From: Hymenobacter lapidarius | Lineage (GTDB): Bacteria; Bacteroidota; Bacteroidia; Cytophagales; Hymenobacteraceae | Assembly: GCF_001816145.1 (NCBI RefSeq) | Contig: NZ_MDZB01000102.1 | Coordinates: 1 to 53,475 of the forward strand | Length of the DNA: 53,475 nt | Direction: 5' to 3' | Shown: positions 37,605 through 47,166 of the stretch, piece by piece | How the letters are laid out: each line of letters starts with the position of its first letter | How positions within the stretch are numbered: the first letter of the stretch is position 1 | Notes under the pieces: generated by a model | Told to the model about the DNA's origin: nothing | Seen by the model: the letters and a program-made list of their open reading frames with translations, nothing else | The model's database searches: none | Program-made: the position numbers and the translations under genes

Positions 37605-40600
37605 TTACCTCACGATGTTAATCCGCTGGTTTTCCACCTTGCCGTTAGAGATGAGACGGCAGAAGTACACGCCATCGGCTAGTAGCTCACGGTTGAGAGG
37701 CAAGTAGTACTCCTGGCCGCTTTGTACTTCGGCGTTGAAGAGCGTCGAGACGAGTCGGCCAAGCTGGTCGTAGAGGTACACTTGAGCCTTGCCACCCTTC
37801 TCCGTGCGGAAGTGAATGGTAGCGTTTTCTGCCATGGGGTTGGGGAATACGTCCAAGAAATCACGCGTCTCAGCAGCAGAGCTGGTCACCGCCGAATCGG
37901 TGCGTTTCTTGGTGCTTGCTGTAGCGGCTGATGTGGTGCCAATAGTGGAAGTGCTACGGACACTGATTTTGCCACCTTTCAGCGCCAGCATCTCTGTCTT
38001 GCTGGCTACCCAGTTGTTAGAGAACATCAACTCACCGGTGTTCGAGCGAAGTGTAACCCCGATTTTATGCGGATTGGAAGACACTGTGGACTCAAATGCC
38101 TGCACCGAGAGGTCTAAGCCACCACCCAAGGAAACCGTGTTTAGCGGGTCGGTGATGTCGGTCAGGTTGGCTTTAGTATTGAAGTCGCCTTGGTTACCAG
38201 CTGCCGTCGTAAATGTGCCCAGCGTGTTAATGGCGTTGCTCTTAATCTGGTAAGTCCGTACAATGCCACCTACTTCTTTGCGGAAGATGATGTTGGCCTG
38301 GCCTTGAATGTTTTTGCCGGATTTGTTCCACTTCATGGTGAAGCCAAAGTTCATCTTGGAACCAGCAGTGCCTGCATAGGTGCCATTCGACTGCGCGATA
38401 ATCACGCTACCACCCCCGTTCACGTAATCCTGGCCGGGCACGGCGATGGTAATCAGGGTACGCTCCTGTGTGCGGCCCGTGTAGTAGTCGCCTTGCGTTA
38501 CGGTAATCAAATCAAATGTCTTACCGCCGTTGCCAAAGTCGCTGCTGCTGAGCGTGACATTTTGGATGTCGGTACGTGCCACACCCACTGTGGGGTCGGT
38601 GCTGCTGAGCAGTTTGACCTCATAACTGGGGGCGAAAAGCGTCGTCTCGGTGGTGCCGACAATTTGTTTGAATGTCGCGCGGGTATTGGTGATGTTCCCT
38701 CGGAACCCATCATTCTTATCAGTCAGCGTGGCAATGTATTCCACTGCTGCATCCGGAGAGGTAGAGTTAGCCGTGCCGAAGTATTCCAGGCCCGCGTATA
38801 CCACTTCAGCATCTTCCGTGACTATCGCAACCGAAGGGTCTGCAGGGCTATTGGCCGTGTTCGTCGAGCCGGTAATGTTAGTTGAAATCGGAGTGAATAT
38901 GGCCGTGACAGTATAGGTGCCGGGTTTGTAGCCAAGGACGAAAGATTTAGTGACCGTTGCCTTACCACCGACGATGGTCCAGTCGGCTGGGTATGCCGAG
39001 CTGCCGAGCGAGACGGTCGTAGGAATCCCCGCACCGGTTATCTTGAACTCGACGGTTCCACCGGTGGTGTTCAGCACTGATTGCGCGGTGCTGGAGGTTA
39101 GGGTGGCAACGAAAGTTACTTGGTCGGAATACTGTACAGGCGAATTGTTTGCTACAACCACTTTTGAAGTTGCCGAAGTAATGTTGGCCGTGGTGGAGGT
39201 AGTAGCATTGGGCGTGTAGTTGCCGGCATCGGTACCCGTAATGCTGATGCCGCTCACGCTCACCGGTTTGTTTGTGCCGATGTTGGCGTCCGCAAAGTTG
39301 GCGGTGGTGCAGGAAGCCGTCAATACGTCGCCGGTCACCCGATTATTATCTAGGGTAACGGTGGCCGTGGTGGTGCCGTCATATACTTTGTTGACCCCGG
39401 TAGCCGTAACAGCTAAATCACGACGTGTGATATCGGCGGCGGTGGTAGCCACTCCGGTCAGGTTGTAGTTGCCTTTGTCGTCTCCAGCTAGGGTAGCCCC
39501 GGTTAGGGTAACGGTCTTGCCAAGAGCGACGTTCTTGTTGGCAAAGGATGCCGTGCCGCCGTCGAGCGTGAGCACGTCGTTCGGCAGCGGGGTCACCGTG
39601 CGGGTCAACACCTCGGCCGACGTATTCGCGTCGTAAACCTTGTTGTTCGCCGTGAACGAGCCTGCGATGCCCAGCGCTGTGATGTTAGCGGTGGTGGTGT
39701 TTATCGACGTGAGGGTATAGTTTGCGGCTTGAGCACCCGTTAGGGTAGCCCCGGTTAGGGTAACGGTCTTGCCAAGAGCGACGTTCTTGTTGGCAAAGGA
39801 TGCCGTGCCGCCGTCGAGCGTGAGCACGTCGTTCGGCAGCGGGGTCACCGTGCGGGTCAACACCTCGGCCGACGTATTCGCGTCGTAAACCTTGTTGTTC
39901 GCCGTGAACGAGCCTGCGATGCCCAGCGCTGTGATGTTGGCCGTAGTAGAGGCGGTGGCATTAGGCGTGTAGTTACCGGCATCGGTACCCGTAATGCTGA
40001 TGCCGCTTACGCTCACCGGCTTGTTCACGTCAACATTAGCATTAGCGAAGCTAGCGGTAGCATAATTTGCCGTGAGTACATCCCCATTTACGCGGTTGTC
40101 GGCGAGAACTACCTCGGCAGCGGTATTGCCATCGTACACCTTGTTGACCCCGGTAGCCGTAACGGCCAGGGCACGGGCCGTGATGCTGGCCGTAGCAATG
40201 GTCGATGCGTTGAACGTGTAGTTCCCGGCATGGGTGCCACTAATGGAAAGGCCATTCACGGCAACCGACTTGTCGTTGGCCACGATTTTCGTAGCAAAGT
40301 TGGCAGCGGTGTAGGACGTAGTAAGCACGTCGCCCGCTACCCGGTCATCGGCAAGGTTAACCGTGGCCGTGGTGTTGCCGTCGTACACCTTGTTCGTGCC
40401 GGTAGCCGTGATGGCCAGCGCGCGCGCCGTGATGTTGGCCGTAGTCGAAGTACTGGCGTTGGCCTCGTAGTTGCCAGTGTCGGTACCCGTAATGGTTATA
40501 CCGGTTACACTCACCGTCTTGCCCGTGCCAATAGCAGCGGTGGCGAAGCTTGCAGTCGTGTAAGCCGAGGCGAGCACATCGCCGGCCACCCGGTCATCGG

Positions 40601-43600
40601 CAAGGTTAACCGTAGCCGTGGTGTTTCCGTCGTAAACCTTATTTGTTCCGGTGGCCGTGATGGCCAGGGCGCGGGTGGCAATGGCCGCAGTGGTCATAGC
40701 AGTGGTGGTGCTGAGGGTGTAGTTTCCCATGTCAGCGCCGCTTAGGGTGAGGCCCGTAGCGGTTACCATTTTGCCCGTGCCCACGTTCTTATCAGTGAAG
40801 TAGTTGGCCAGGGGCGAGCTACTGCCCACCAAGCTCACCACGTCGGAGCCAACCAATCCTGCTAGTGCCTGTGGCGTAATACTAGCGGCGGCGGTGCCGT
40901 CGTATACCTTGCCGCTGGCAGTTATTGCCGGGGTCAGCGGTTTGCGCGTGATTTCGAAAGTGGTGCCAGGCGTCAGCGTCAGCGTGTAGTTCGGAGTCAA
41001 TGCCAGGCTGCCCAGGGTGATGGGATAAGTGCCCACCATCGTGTTCGTAGTCCGGCTCAATTGCCCCATGAACAAGTCGCCATTGGCTACCGAACCGCTG
41101 GTGACGGCATACGCCAGGGGAAGATCGGCCCCACCGTACACCTTACTTTGGTTGGCAGTGGCCGTCACCGAAACCAAGCGGCTGCCCACCGTGAGGATGC
41201 CGGGCGCGAACGCGAAGCTGTAGTTGCCCGCAGCCAAGGTGCCCTGGCTCGCTGAGATTTCATAGGTACCCACTGCGCTGGCAGGGGTAGCCAGTGTGCT
41301 GATGCCGGGCTCGCCGCTAACGCCGCTGGTGGCCAAAGTTTGGGCGTTTTTGAAACCACCGAAATTAGCGGTTAACATAGGATTATCGTCACCGTAAGCG
41401 CGGCTATTGTTTGCCGCCGTTACCAGGAGCTGAGCCTGGCCTACCGTGAGGGTGCCTGGCACAAAGCCAAAGCTGTAGTTGTTAGATGCCAACGAGCCGA
41501 TGGCGGCACCGATGGCGTACGGGCCTACGTCGCTCGTCTTCGTTGCCGTGGTGGTCAAGGCAGCGCTTCCGGTTACACCGCTGGTAGCCAGCGACTGCCC
41601 GTTCTTATATCCTGTAATGGTGGCCAGGAAGTTGGGGTTATCGTCGCCATAAAGACGGTTTGCATTATCGGCGGTTACCGTTAGCAGGGCCTTGGTCAGG
41701 GTCAGGGTACCGCCGGGGTTGGTTACGGTGTAGTTGCTCTGGCGCCCACTGGGGTCCACCAGCGTGCCTACAATGGGATAAGAGGTAACTGCGGCCGTGG
41801 CAGCCTCGCCCGTGCTGGAGCGCGTCACCGTGATGACGTCGTCATTTACCAGGCCCAGAATGGTGCCGGCGAAGTCAGAACCGGTCAGTGCCGTACCGTA
41901 TTCTTTGTTCCGGTCCGCGTTGCTCACCGTCAGAGGAGCCGTATTCACTTTCAGGCTGATGGAGCCGGTGGCGCTGTTGTAGTTGTCGGTGGCAGCAGCC
42001 ACCACTTCCAGCGTGTGCGTGCCAGCGTTGAGTACTGTGCCTGCAACGGGCAAATAGGTCAGCCCACCATCGCCACTGGTGCTGGCATTGAGTTGCGCAC
42101 TGGTCAGGCTCGTGCCGTAAACAATGTCGCCTAGAGGGCCATTCCAGGTAATGGCCTGGTTGGCTCTGCCGATAGTGAGGGTGCCCGAGGCGTTAGTTGC
42201 AGCGTAGTCGGGGTGGGTTAGCGAGGCAGTCACCTGGTAAGTGCCGGCGTTGATGGGACTGGCCATCGGCGAATAGCTCACGCTCACGCCGGTCAGACCA
42301 GCCGGCGCGGTGGTTGCACCCACCGTCTTGGCCAGCCCATTGTAAACCTGGCTTAAGTCAGCGGCCGTAAGGGCCAGCGTGGCCAGTGCCTTGACGGCCG
42401 CAACTGGTACGACCACTGGTGTTGCCGCAAAGTGATTGGCATCGCCGTTCTGGCTGTAGGTCACCGTGCCACTAGTGGTGCCGCTGTTCATGGTGAAGTC
42501 GGCGCCCACAGCCGTGAGCACATGCGACAGCGAGCCCGCGCTGGCATAATCTACTGGCAAGCCCGAGTCAGCAGTTGCTTTCACCGGGAAGGTGGTGTTG
42601 TAGACGGCGCTGGCGGGGGCCGGCGTGGTGACGGTGATGGCCTGGTTGGCTTTAGCGATTACCAAATCATCCGAAGCAGAGCCGTTGTAATCAGCGTTGG
42701 TCAGGGTAGCCACCACGCGGTAACTGCCCGCATTAGTGGGTTCGCCTTGTAGCACAGCACCCACCACATTGTCGTTGATGGGGGCATAGCTAAAGGCGAT
42801 GGTGCCCAAGCCTGCGGGCGTGGTAGTGGCCGTCGCGCCATGCGCTGCGTTATTGTAGGTGTAGCTCAGGTTGCTTAGCGTGAGGACAGCAGTAGCCTTC
42901 TCTACGCTTAGCGCATACGGGCCGCCCGTGGCCGCAGGAGCACAGGTGCCACTGACCACCACATAGTAGTTGCCAGCGTCGGCGGTGGTAACCGAGGGAA
43001 GAGAGTAGGAGCTTGCAGTAGCTCCGTCGATGGCGTTTTGGGTGCTAACGCTGCCTTTGTACCACTGGTAGGTCAGGTTCGTGCCGGTGGCTGCAACCTC
43101 GAAAGTTGCTTCATCGCCTACTGTTTTGGACACGGAGGCTGGGAAGCTGGGGGCCGTGACGGCAGGCACCGCATTGATGGTTACCTGAGTAGTGGCCGAG
43201 GTAGCGCCACACCCGTTGCTGGCCGCAATGGCATTGGTCACGGTGTACGTGCCTGCTGAGCTGGAGCTGGGTGTAATCTCACCAGTCGAAGCATTTAGCG
43301 TCAAGCCGGCGGGCAAAGCCGAGAACGTGCCGGCCGTGGCGCCGGTGCCCAGTGTTGCAGCGGCGGCAGGGGAGGAGGTGCAGTAAGGAGTGCCAGCGTA
43401 CGAGAACGTGGCGACTGGAGCATTTGTAATCGTGACGGAAGCAGTTGAGCTGCTCGGGCAGCCATTGGCAGTCACGGAGTAGGTTACCGTGTAAGTGCCC
43501 GCCGTGCTCGCGCTCAGGTTAATCAGCCCGCTCGTAGCGTTCAGGATTAGGCCGGGGGTAGAAGAGAAGGCCCCACCCGATGCTCCCGTAATGGTTGGGG

Positions 43601-44573
43601 AAGGATTGGTGCCCGTTTTGCAAAAGGGAGTGCCGTTGTATGTGAAAGCTGCGCTGGGCTTGGGTTTGATTTCCAGCGTGACGGCCGTACGCAAGGCACT
43701 CTCACAATTGGTAGTGGTCGACTTAGAGGCTGCATAATAAATAATAGAACCCACTCCAACTTGGGTGGGTGTAGCCGTCGTCGTTCCAGTGTTGGTGGTA
43801 TACCAGACTACGCTAGCGCCAGCAGGAGCCGAAGCAGTTGCGGTCAGCGTTTGGGTTGGGGTACCGTCCGAGCAGACACTCTGGTTGCCTTGTCCGGTTC
43901 CTGTTACGGTGGGGGCAGCTGGCCGCGGGTTTGGTGCTGGTGTAACGGAGTTGCTTGAAGGGCTGGTGCAGCTATTTAAAGTTTGTGTGACTGTAAGCGC
44001 CGTGGTTGCAGTGACTGTGCGCGGGTTACCGCTGCCTCCATCGCTCCAGGTCAACGTTCCTGTGAAATTGCTGGCTGTGACCGTTGAAGAGCCGCAATTA
44101 TTAACAACATTCAATACAGGAGTTGCTGGAGTGGCATTGACAGCGAATGGGGTAACTGATGAGGCGCCAGTAATGGTGGGGGAGGTACTTTTTATTCTTA
44201 TGACATATGACCCTGTGAGACTACTAGCAGGCAAGGTAGCCATTGTGTTTAAGGTGGAGGATTTATTGTTGCCTTCGTCTATTGTTCCGGTAACAATACC
44301 AGGAGTAAAATCAGAAAAGGAGTTACTGCCATTAATGGATAGTTGCACAGTAAAACCCGACGTAGAAACGAATGTCTTACCATTGCCGCTACCGTTGGTA
44401 ATGGTGAATTGCACATTCAAAGTCGCTCCGGCGCAGAATGGTCCACTACCGTTTGTGATAGTCGGCGCACCTATGGTCTGGGCAGAAACTTGAATTGCTG
44501 TCAACAGCAACAACAAGACCCCACAGGCCCTGAATTGCGTAACCCGCTTTGCGAAAAGTAGAAGCTCTTTCAT
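37605..44573 (-). CDS. Giant secreted repeat protein (Ig-like, MBG and YDG repeats) with T9SS C-terminal sorting domain
   Basis: 2322 residues with a signal peptide (about 1-32, LLLLLTAIQVSAQ). Residues 33-560 are Ser/Thr/Gly-rich Ig or gliding-type repeats; one is Ig-like (YQWYKGSVSTQNAIDGATAS). Residues 560-1180 are MBG-type repeats (RAYGDDNPMLTANF, KEYGTALTGSDF, VNTAPLTVSNADR). Residues 1180-1760 are YDG-type repeats (ALAITATGTNKVYDGNTTA). A unique region (about 1900-2200) follows, then a type A sorting domain: DVFPNPMAENATIHF, YLYDQLGRLVSTLF, GVYFCRLISNGK. It is probably a surface adhesin or matrix protein exported by the T9SS encoded upstream. It stands alone, behind an AT-rich leader. 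Confidence 0.9.
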   Translation of the reverse strand: MKELLLFAKRVTQFRACGVLLLLLTAIQVSAQTIGAPTITNGSGPFCAGATLNVQFTITNGSGNGKTFVSTSGFTVQLSINGSNSFSDFTPGIVTGTIDEGNNKSSTLNTMATLPASSLTGSYVIRIKSTSPTITGASSVTPFAVNATPATPVLNVVNNCGSSTVTASNFTGTLTWSDGGSGNPRTVTATTALTVTQTLNSCTSPSSNSVTPAPNPRPAAPTVTGTGQGNQSVCSDGTPTQTLTATASAPAGASVVWYTTNTGTTTATPTQVGVGSIIYYAASKSTTTNCESALRTAVTLEIKPKPSAAFTYNGTPFCKTGTNPSPTITGASGGAFSSTPGLILNATSGLINLSASTAGTYTVTYSVTANGCPSSSTASVTITNAPVATFSYAGTPYCTSSPAAAATLGTGATAGTFSALPAGLTLNASTGEITPSSSSAGTYTVTNAIAASNGCGATSATTQVTINAVPAVTAPSFPASVSKTVGDEATFEVAATGTNLTYQWYKGSVSTQNAIDGATASSYSLPSVTTADAGNYYVVVSGTCAPAATGGPYALSVEKATAVLTLSNLSYTYNNAAHGATATTTPAGLGTIAFSYAPINDNVVGAVLQGEPTNAGSYRVVATLTNADYNGSASDDLVIAKANQAITVTTPAPASAVYNTTFPVKATADSGLPVDYASAGSLSHVLTAVGADFTMNSGTTSGTVTYSQNGDANHFAATPVVVPVAAVKALATLALTAADLSQVYNGLAKTVGATTAPAGLTGVSVSYSPMASPINAGTYQVTASLTHPDYAATNASGTLTIGRANQAITWNGPLGDIVYGTSLTSAQLNASTSGDGGLTYLPVAGTVLNAGTHTLEVVAAATDNYNSATGSISLKVNTAPLTVSNADRNKEYGTALTGSDFAGTILGLVNDDVITVTRSSTGEAATAAVTSYPIVGTLVDPSGRQSNYTVTNPGGTLTLTKALLTVTADNANRLYGDDNPNFLATITGYKNGQSLATSGVTGSAALTTTATKTSDVGPYAIGAAIGSLASNNYSFGFVPGTLTVGQAQLLVTAANNSRAYGDDNPMLTANFGGFKNAQTLATSGVSGEPGISTLATPASAVGTYEISASQGTLAAGNYSFAFAPGILTVGSRLVSVTATANQSKVYGGADLPLAYAVTSGSVANGDLFMGQLSRTTNTMVGTYPITLGSLALTPNYTLTLTPGTTFEITRKPLTPAITASGKVYDGTAAASITPQALAGLVGSDVVSLVGSSSPLANYFTDKNVGTGKMVTATGLTLSGADMGNYTLSTTTAMTTAAIATRALAITATGTNKVYDGNTTATVNLADDRVAGDVLASAYTTASFATAAIGTGKTVSVTGITITGTDTGNYEANASTSTTANITARALAITATGTNKVYDGNTTATVNLADDRVAGDVLTTSYTAANFATKIVANDKSVAVNGLSISGTHAGNYTFNASTIATASITARALAVTATGVNKVYDGNTAAEVVLADNRVNGDVLTANYATASFANANVDVNKPVSVSGISITGTDAGNYTPNATASTTANITALGIAGSFTANNKVYDANTSAEVLTRTVTPLPNDVLTLDGGTASFANKNVALGKTVTLTGATLTGAQAANYTLTSINTTTANITALGIAGSFTANNKVYDANTSAEVLTRTVTPLPNDVLTLDGGTASFANKNVALGKTVTLTGATLAGDDKGNYNLTGVATTAADITRRDLAVTATGVNKVYDGTTTATVTLDNNRVTGDVLTASCTTANFADANIGTNKPVSVSGISITGTDAGNYTPNATTSTTANITSATSKVVVANNSPVQYSDQVTFVATLTSSTAQSVLNTTGGTVEFKITGAGIPTTVSLGSSAYPADWTIVGGKATVTKSFVLGYKPGTYTVTAIFTPISTNITGSTNTANSPADPSVAIVTEDAEVVYAGLEYFGTANSTSPDAAVEYIATLTDKNDGFRGNITNTRATFKQIVGTTETTLFAPSYEVKLLSSTDPTVGVARTDIQNVTLSSSDFGNGGKTFDLITVTQGDYYTGRTQERTLITIAVPGQDYVNGGGSVIIAQSNGTYAGTAGSKMNFGFTMKWNKSGKNIQGQANIIFRKEVGGIVRTYQIKSNAINTLGTFTTAAGNQGDFNTKANLTDITDPLNTVSLGGGLDLSVQAFESTVSSNPHKIGVTLRSNTGELMFSNNWVASKTEMLALKGGKISVRSTSTIGTTSAATASTKKRTDSAVTSSAAETRDFLDVFPNPMAENATIHFRTEKGGKAQVYLYDQLGRLVSTLFNAEVQSGQEYYLPLNRELLADGVYFCRLISNGKVENQRINIVR
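39489..39686 (-). repeat. 198-base direct repeat inside the adhesin, copy 1
   Basis: Identical to 39741-39938 over all 198 bases read, at a spacing of 252 bases (84 codons, one repeat domain). It encodes the block from GIAGSFTANNKVYDANTS to NKNVALGKTVTLTGATL. The neighbouring YDG repeats differ at many positions, so this pair is a recent duplication or a product of gene conversion. Confidence 0.92.
39741..39938 (-). repeat. 198-base direct repeat inside the adhesin, copy 2
   Basis: The second copy of the unit at 39489-39686. Bases on both sides differ, which fixes the limits. Because the period is a whole number of codons, loss or gain of one unit keeps the reading frame. Confidence 0.92.
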
Positions 44574-44827
44574 ATGGTGGGATTAAAAAAAAAGTTGGAG
44601 GAGCGGTTTGACGGATTTTAGGAGAAACAAGACCCAGCTAGTTCAGAAAGTATGGTTGTGCTTTCTATAGGACAACAAAATCTTTTATAAATTATGGTTG
44701 ACAAAATTATATCAAATCATAGGATAAATAATTCATAAATTTATCATAATGAAATTATTGTTATCAAATATGCCTTTTTTATCAATTGGAGAAAATATTC
44801 TTTATAAAGTGATAAAAATAATAATGC
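44574..44827. other. AT-rich leader and promoter region of the adhesin gene
   Basis: About 250 bases, strongly AT-rich (the part from 44640 to 44826 has only scattered G and C), in contrast to the GC-rich genes around it. On the minus strand TAATTTTG (44709-44702) fits the -7 pattern TAnnTTTG, but no TTG lies at the right distance. If used, the leader would be about 130 bases. No gene is seen. Such AT-rich blocks upstream of surface-protein genes often bind nucleoid proteins. Confidence 0.55.
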
Positions 44828-44863
44828 AAAAGGCCCGATGAGCATAAGCGCATCGGGCCTTTT
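44828..44863 (-). terminator. Terminator after the NDH-2 gene
   Basis: A perfect 13-base stem: AAAAGGCCCGATG pairs with CATCGGGCCTTTT around a 10-base loop. It lies 22 bases past the stop of the minus-strand NADH dehydrogenase gene, and insulates the adhesin promoter from it. Confidence 0.93.
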
Positions 44864-44884
44864 ACCATCAGGTGCTCTCTTTAT

Positions 44885-46264
44885 TTAGTTTGCCGTCGGC
44901 GTCTGAATGGCTGGTGGCGTGGGGTTATACTCCGGCGTGGCGGTGCGGTGCTCGGCGCTTTTCTTGCCTTTGTCGTCCTTCACGTCACGGCGGCTGAAGG
45001 GGCGGATGATGAGGCGCAGGGCCTGGTCGGAGCTGAAGTAGCTGAAGGCCCAGTCCACGAAGGCCACCACCTTGTTGCGGAAGCCTACCAGCGTCATCAG
45101 GTGCACAAACAGCCAGGTGGCCCAGCCGAAGATGCCGTTAAAATGCACGTTGCCGGGCAGGTCTACCACGGCCTTGTTGCGGCTCACAATGGCCATGGAG
45201 CCTTTGTTTTTGTACACAAAGTCTTTGGGCGTTTCGCCGCGCAGCAGAAGCTGAATGTTTTCGGCCAGGTGCTCGGCTTGCTGCTGGGCCACGGGGGCGA
45301 GCATGGGCAGGCCGCGGGGCATGTCGTCGGTCACCATGTTGGCCACGTCGCCGATGGCGAAGATGTTGGGCTGGCCCTCTACCTGGTTCCAGCGGTTCAC
45401 GGTGATGCGCTTGTTGCGGGCCACCACCTCCGGGGGCAGGCCGGGCACTTCGGCGCCGTTCACGCCGGCGGCCCACACCAGGTTTTCGGTGGGGATAAAC
45501 TCGGTTTCGGAGTAGTAGGCCCGGTTTTGCTCGAATTTCTTGATGGACGTGTTGAGGCGCACCAGCACGCCCAGCTCGTCCAGGTACCGCTTGGCATCGG
45601 CCTGCGACGCCTTCGACATCGGCCCCAGCAGCTCGGCTCCAGCTTCAACCAGGAAAATCTGCATAGCCCGCAGGTCGAGCTCCGGGTAGTCTTTGGGCAG
45701 CACGTGCTTGCGCATTTCGGCCAGCGAGCCACTGATTTCTACGCCCGTGGGCCCGCCGCCTACCACTACAATGTTCATCAGGGCCTGCTTTTCGGCGGGG
45801 TCGTCGGTGAGCAGGGCTTTCTCGAAGTTCTGGAAGATAAAGCTCCGCAGGTTCAGCGCATTCGGAATGCTTTTTATCTGCATGGCATTGCGCTCGATGC
45901 TTTCCAGGCCGAAGAAATTGGTGAGCGAGCCAGTGGCCAGCACCAGGTAGTCGTAGCGAATGCTGCCCACGCTGGTGCGCAGGGTTTTGCTGGCCGGGTC
46001 TACCTGCTCCACATCGGCCATGCGGTAGAAGAAGTTCTTTTGGCCCGCAAAAATCTTACGAATGGGGTAAGCTATGCTGTCGGCCTCTAGCGCGCCGGTG
46101 GCCACCTGGTAGAGCAGGGGCTGAAAATTGTGGTAGTTGTTGCGGTCCACCACCACCACCTGCACCGGGGCATGGCGCAGGGATTTGGCTAGGCGCAAGC
46201 CCCCAAAGCCGCAGCCGATGATGACCACGCGCGGGAGCGATGAGACGGGAAGGTTGGTATCCAT
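44885..46264 (-). CDS. ndh: Type II NADH:quinone oxidoreductase (NDH-2)
   Basis: 459 residues. The FAD Rossmann motif is RVVIIGCGFGGLRLAKSL (12-29) and the NADH motif IVVVGGGPTGVEISGSLAE is near 165-183. NIFAIGDVA and the quinone-site motif APVAQQQAEHLAENI follow. A hydrophobic stretch (GIFGWATWLFVHLMTLVGF) and a basic, Pro-rich tail anchor it to the membrane. It passes electrons from NADH to quinone without pumping protons, an alternative to the complex I encoded in the same window. The gene is monocistronic. Confidence 0.94.
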   Translation of the reverse strand: MDTNLPVSSLPRVVIIGCGFGGLRLAKSLRHAPVQVVVVDRNNYHNFQPLLYQVATGALEADSIAYPIRKIFAGQKNFFYRMADVEQVDPASKTLRTSVGSIRYDYLVLATGSLTNFFGLESIERNAMQIKSIPNALNLRSFIFQNFEKALLTDDPAEKQALMNIVVVGGGPTGVEISGSLAEMRKHVLPKDYPELDLRAMQIFLVEAGAELLGPMSKASQADAKRYLDELGVLVRLNTSIKKFEQNRAYYSETEFIPTENLVWAAGVNGAEVPGLPPEVVARNKRITVNRWNQVEGQPNIFAIGDVANMVTDDMPRGLPMLAPVAQQQAEHLAENIQLLLRGETPKDFVYKNKGSMAIVSRNKAVVDLPGNVHFNGIFGWATWLFVHLMTLVGFRNKVVAFVDWAFSYFSSDQALRLIIRPFSRRDVKDDKGKKSAEHRTATPEYNPTPPAIQTPTAN

Positions 46265-46374
46265 AAAGCAAAGCGTGAGTTAGCCCTTGCTTTACCCGGA
46301 AAGCTCCTAAGATGTTGCCACTTTGGGCGCTGCCGCACCAGTTGGCCGCACCAAAAAACCCTTGAATTAGGACC

Positions 46375-47064
46375 TTAATAGTCGTCGTTGTCCTTCTTTT
46401 TGAACTCGCCTTTTTTCACCTGCTGAATCAGCTGTAGCCAGCTGAAGGGGTTGAGCAGCGGGTTGTTGGAGTAGCGGGAGGGGCCCATGCCCTGGCGGCG
46501 GTCGTATTCAAACTGCTGCTGCTGCATGGTTTGGCGAAAGTTGGCCACCGCGCCCATGGGCTGGGTATTAAAAATGCGGCGCATGAGCTGCTCGTTCAGA
46601 TTCGCGGCCGCGGAGCTACCGCGCTCGGTGGGCAATTGCAGCGCCAGAAACGCCCTTTTAAAGTCGCGCTCGGTGGTGTAGGGAAACACGCGCACCTCCC
46701 CCAGCATGGTGGCGTCTTCCTGCATCTGAATGATAACGGAATAGCTCTGGCGCTGAAAATCGGCCGGAATCTGGATGGTCTGGTTGGTGTAGCCCAGCGA
46801 GCGAATCACCACGCTGTCGCCGGCCAGTACGGCCATCGAGAAGTAGCCGTAGGCGTTGGACGACGTGCCGCGGCCGGCCTTGGGCACGTAAATGGTGGCG
46901 CCGGGCACGCCCAGCAGGCTATCGCCGCTGGCAACAATGCCGGTGAACTGTATCACCTTGCGGTTGCCCTGGGCCTGCGCCGAGGGCGTCGCCAGCAGCA
47001 GCACGCCCAGCAGGGCCACCGCAAAAAACAAAGGGAAGCGACGAAAGCGCAAGAAATCAGGCAT
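46375..47064 (-). CDS. Secreted protein with CarboxypepD_reg-like domain
   Basis: 229 residues from the ATG at 47064, with a signal peptide (about 1-31, LLATPSAQAQ). Residues 35-110 form a carboxypeptidase-regulatory-like fold: FTGIVASGDSLLGVPGATIY, then SNAYGYFSMAVLAGDSVVIR and SLGYTNQTIQI. In TonB-dependent receptors this domain precedes the plug; here it stands alone. The rest (about 120-229) is Gln/Arg-rich and ends in a charged KKGEFKKKDNDDY tail. Function unknown. It is divergent from the ArsR-like gene. Confidence 0.85.
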   Translation of the reverse strand: MPDFLRFRRFPLFFAVALLGVLLLATPSAQAQGNRKVIQFTGIVASGDSLLGVPGATIYVPKAGRGTSSNAYGYFSMAVLAGDSVVIRSLGYTNQTIQIPADFQRQSYSVIIQMQEDATMLGEVRVFPYTTERDFKRAFLALQLPTERGSSAAANLNEQLMRRIFNTQPMGAVANFRQTMQQQQFEYDRRQGMGPSRYSNNPLLNPFSWLQLIQQVKKGEFKKKDNDDY

Positions 47065-47082
47065 GTTAGGAAGTCGGTAGGG

Positions 47083-47122
47083 CAAATATACGGCGCCGGG
47101 TTCGGGGCCGATGGTAACTTTG
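47083..47122. promoter_or_regulatory. Divergent -7 elements between the CarboxypepD-like and ArsR-like genes
   Basis: Minus strand: TATATTTG (47090-47083), 18 bases before the ATG at 47064. Plus strand: TAACTTTG (47115-47122), 44 bases before the ATG at 47167. Both match TAnnTTTG. Neither has a TTG at the expected distance, so the calls rest on the -7 element alone. The ArsR-like regulator could act on both. Confidence 0.5.
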
Positions 47123-47166
47123 GACGGAAAGCACCCGGCGCTTCCGCCTACTTTCCATACAAGCAG

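Noticed and set aside
37605..44573. Regular repeats that could suggest a CRISPR array
   Set aside because: The repeats are coding, of domain length and diverged, with no short identical repeat and unique spacers. No cas gene is present.
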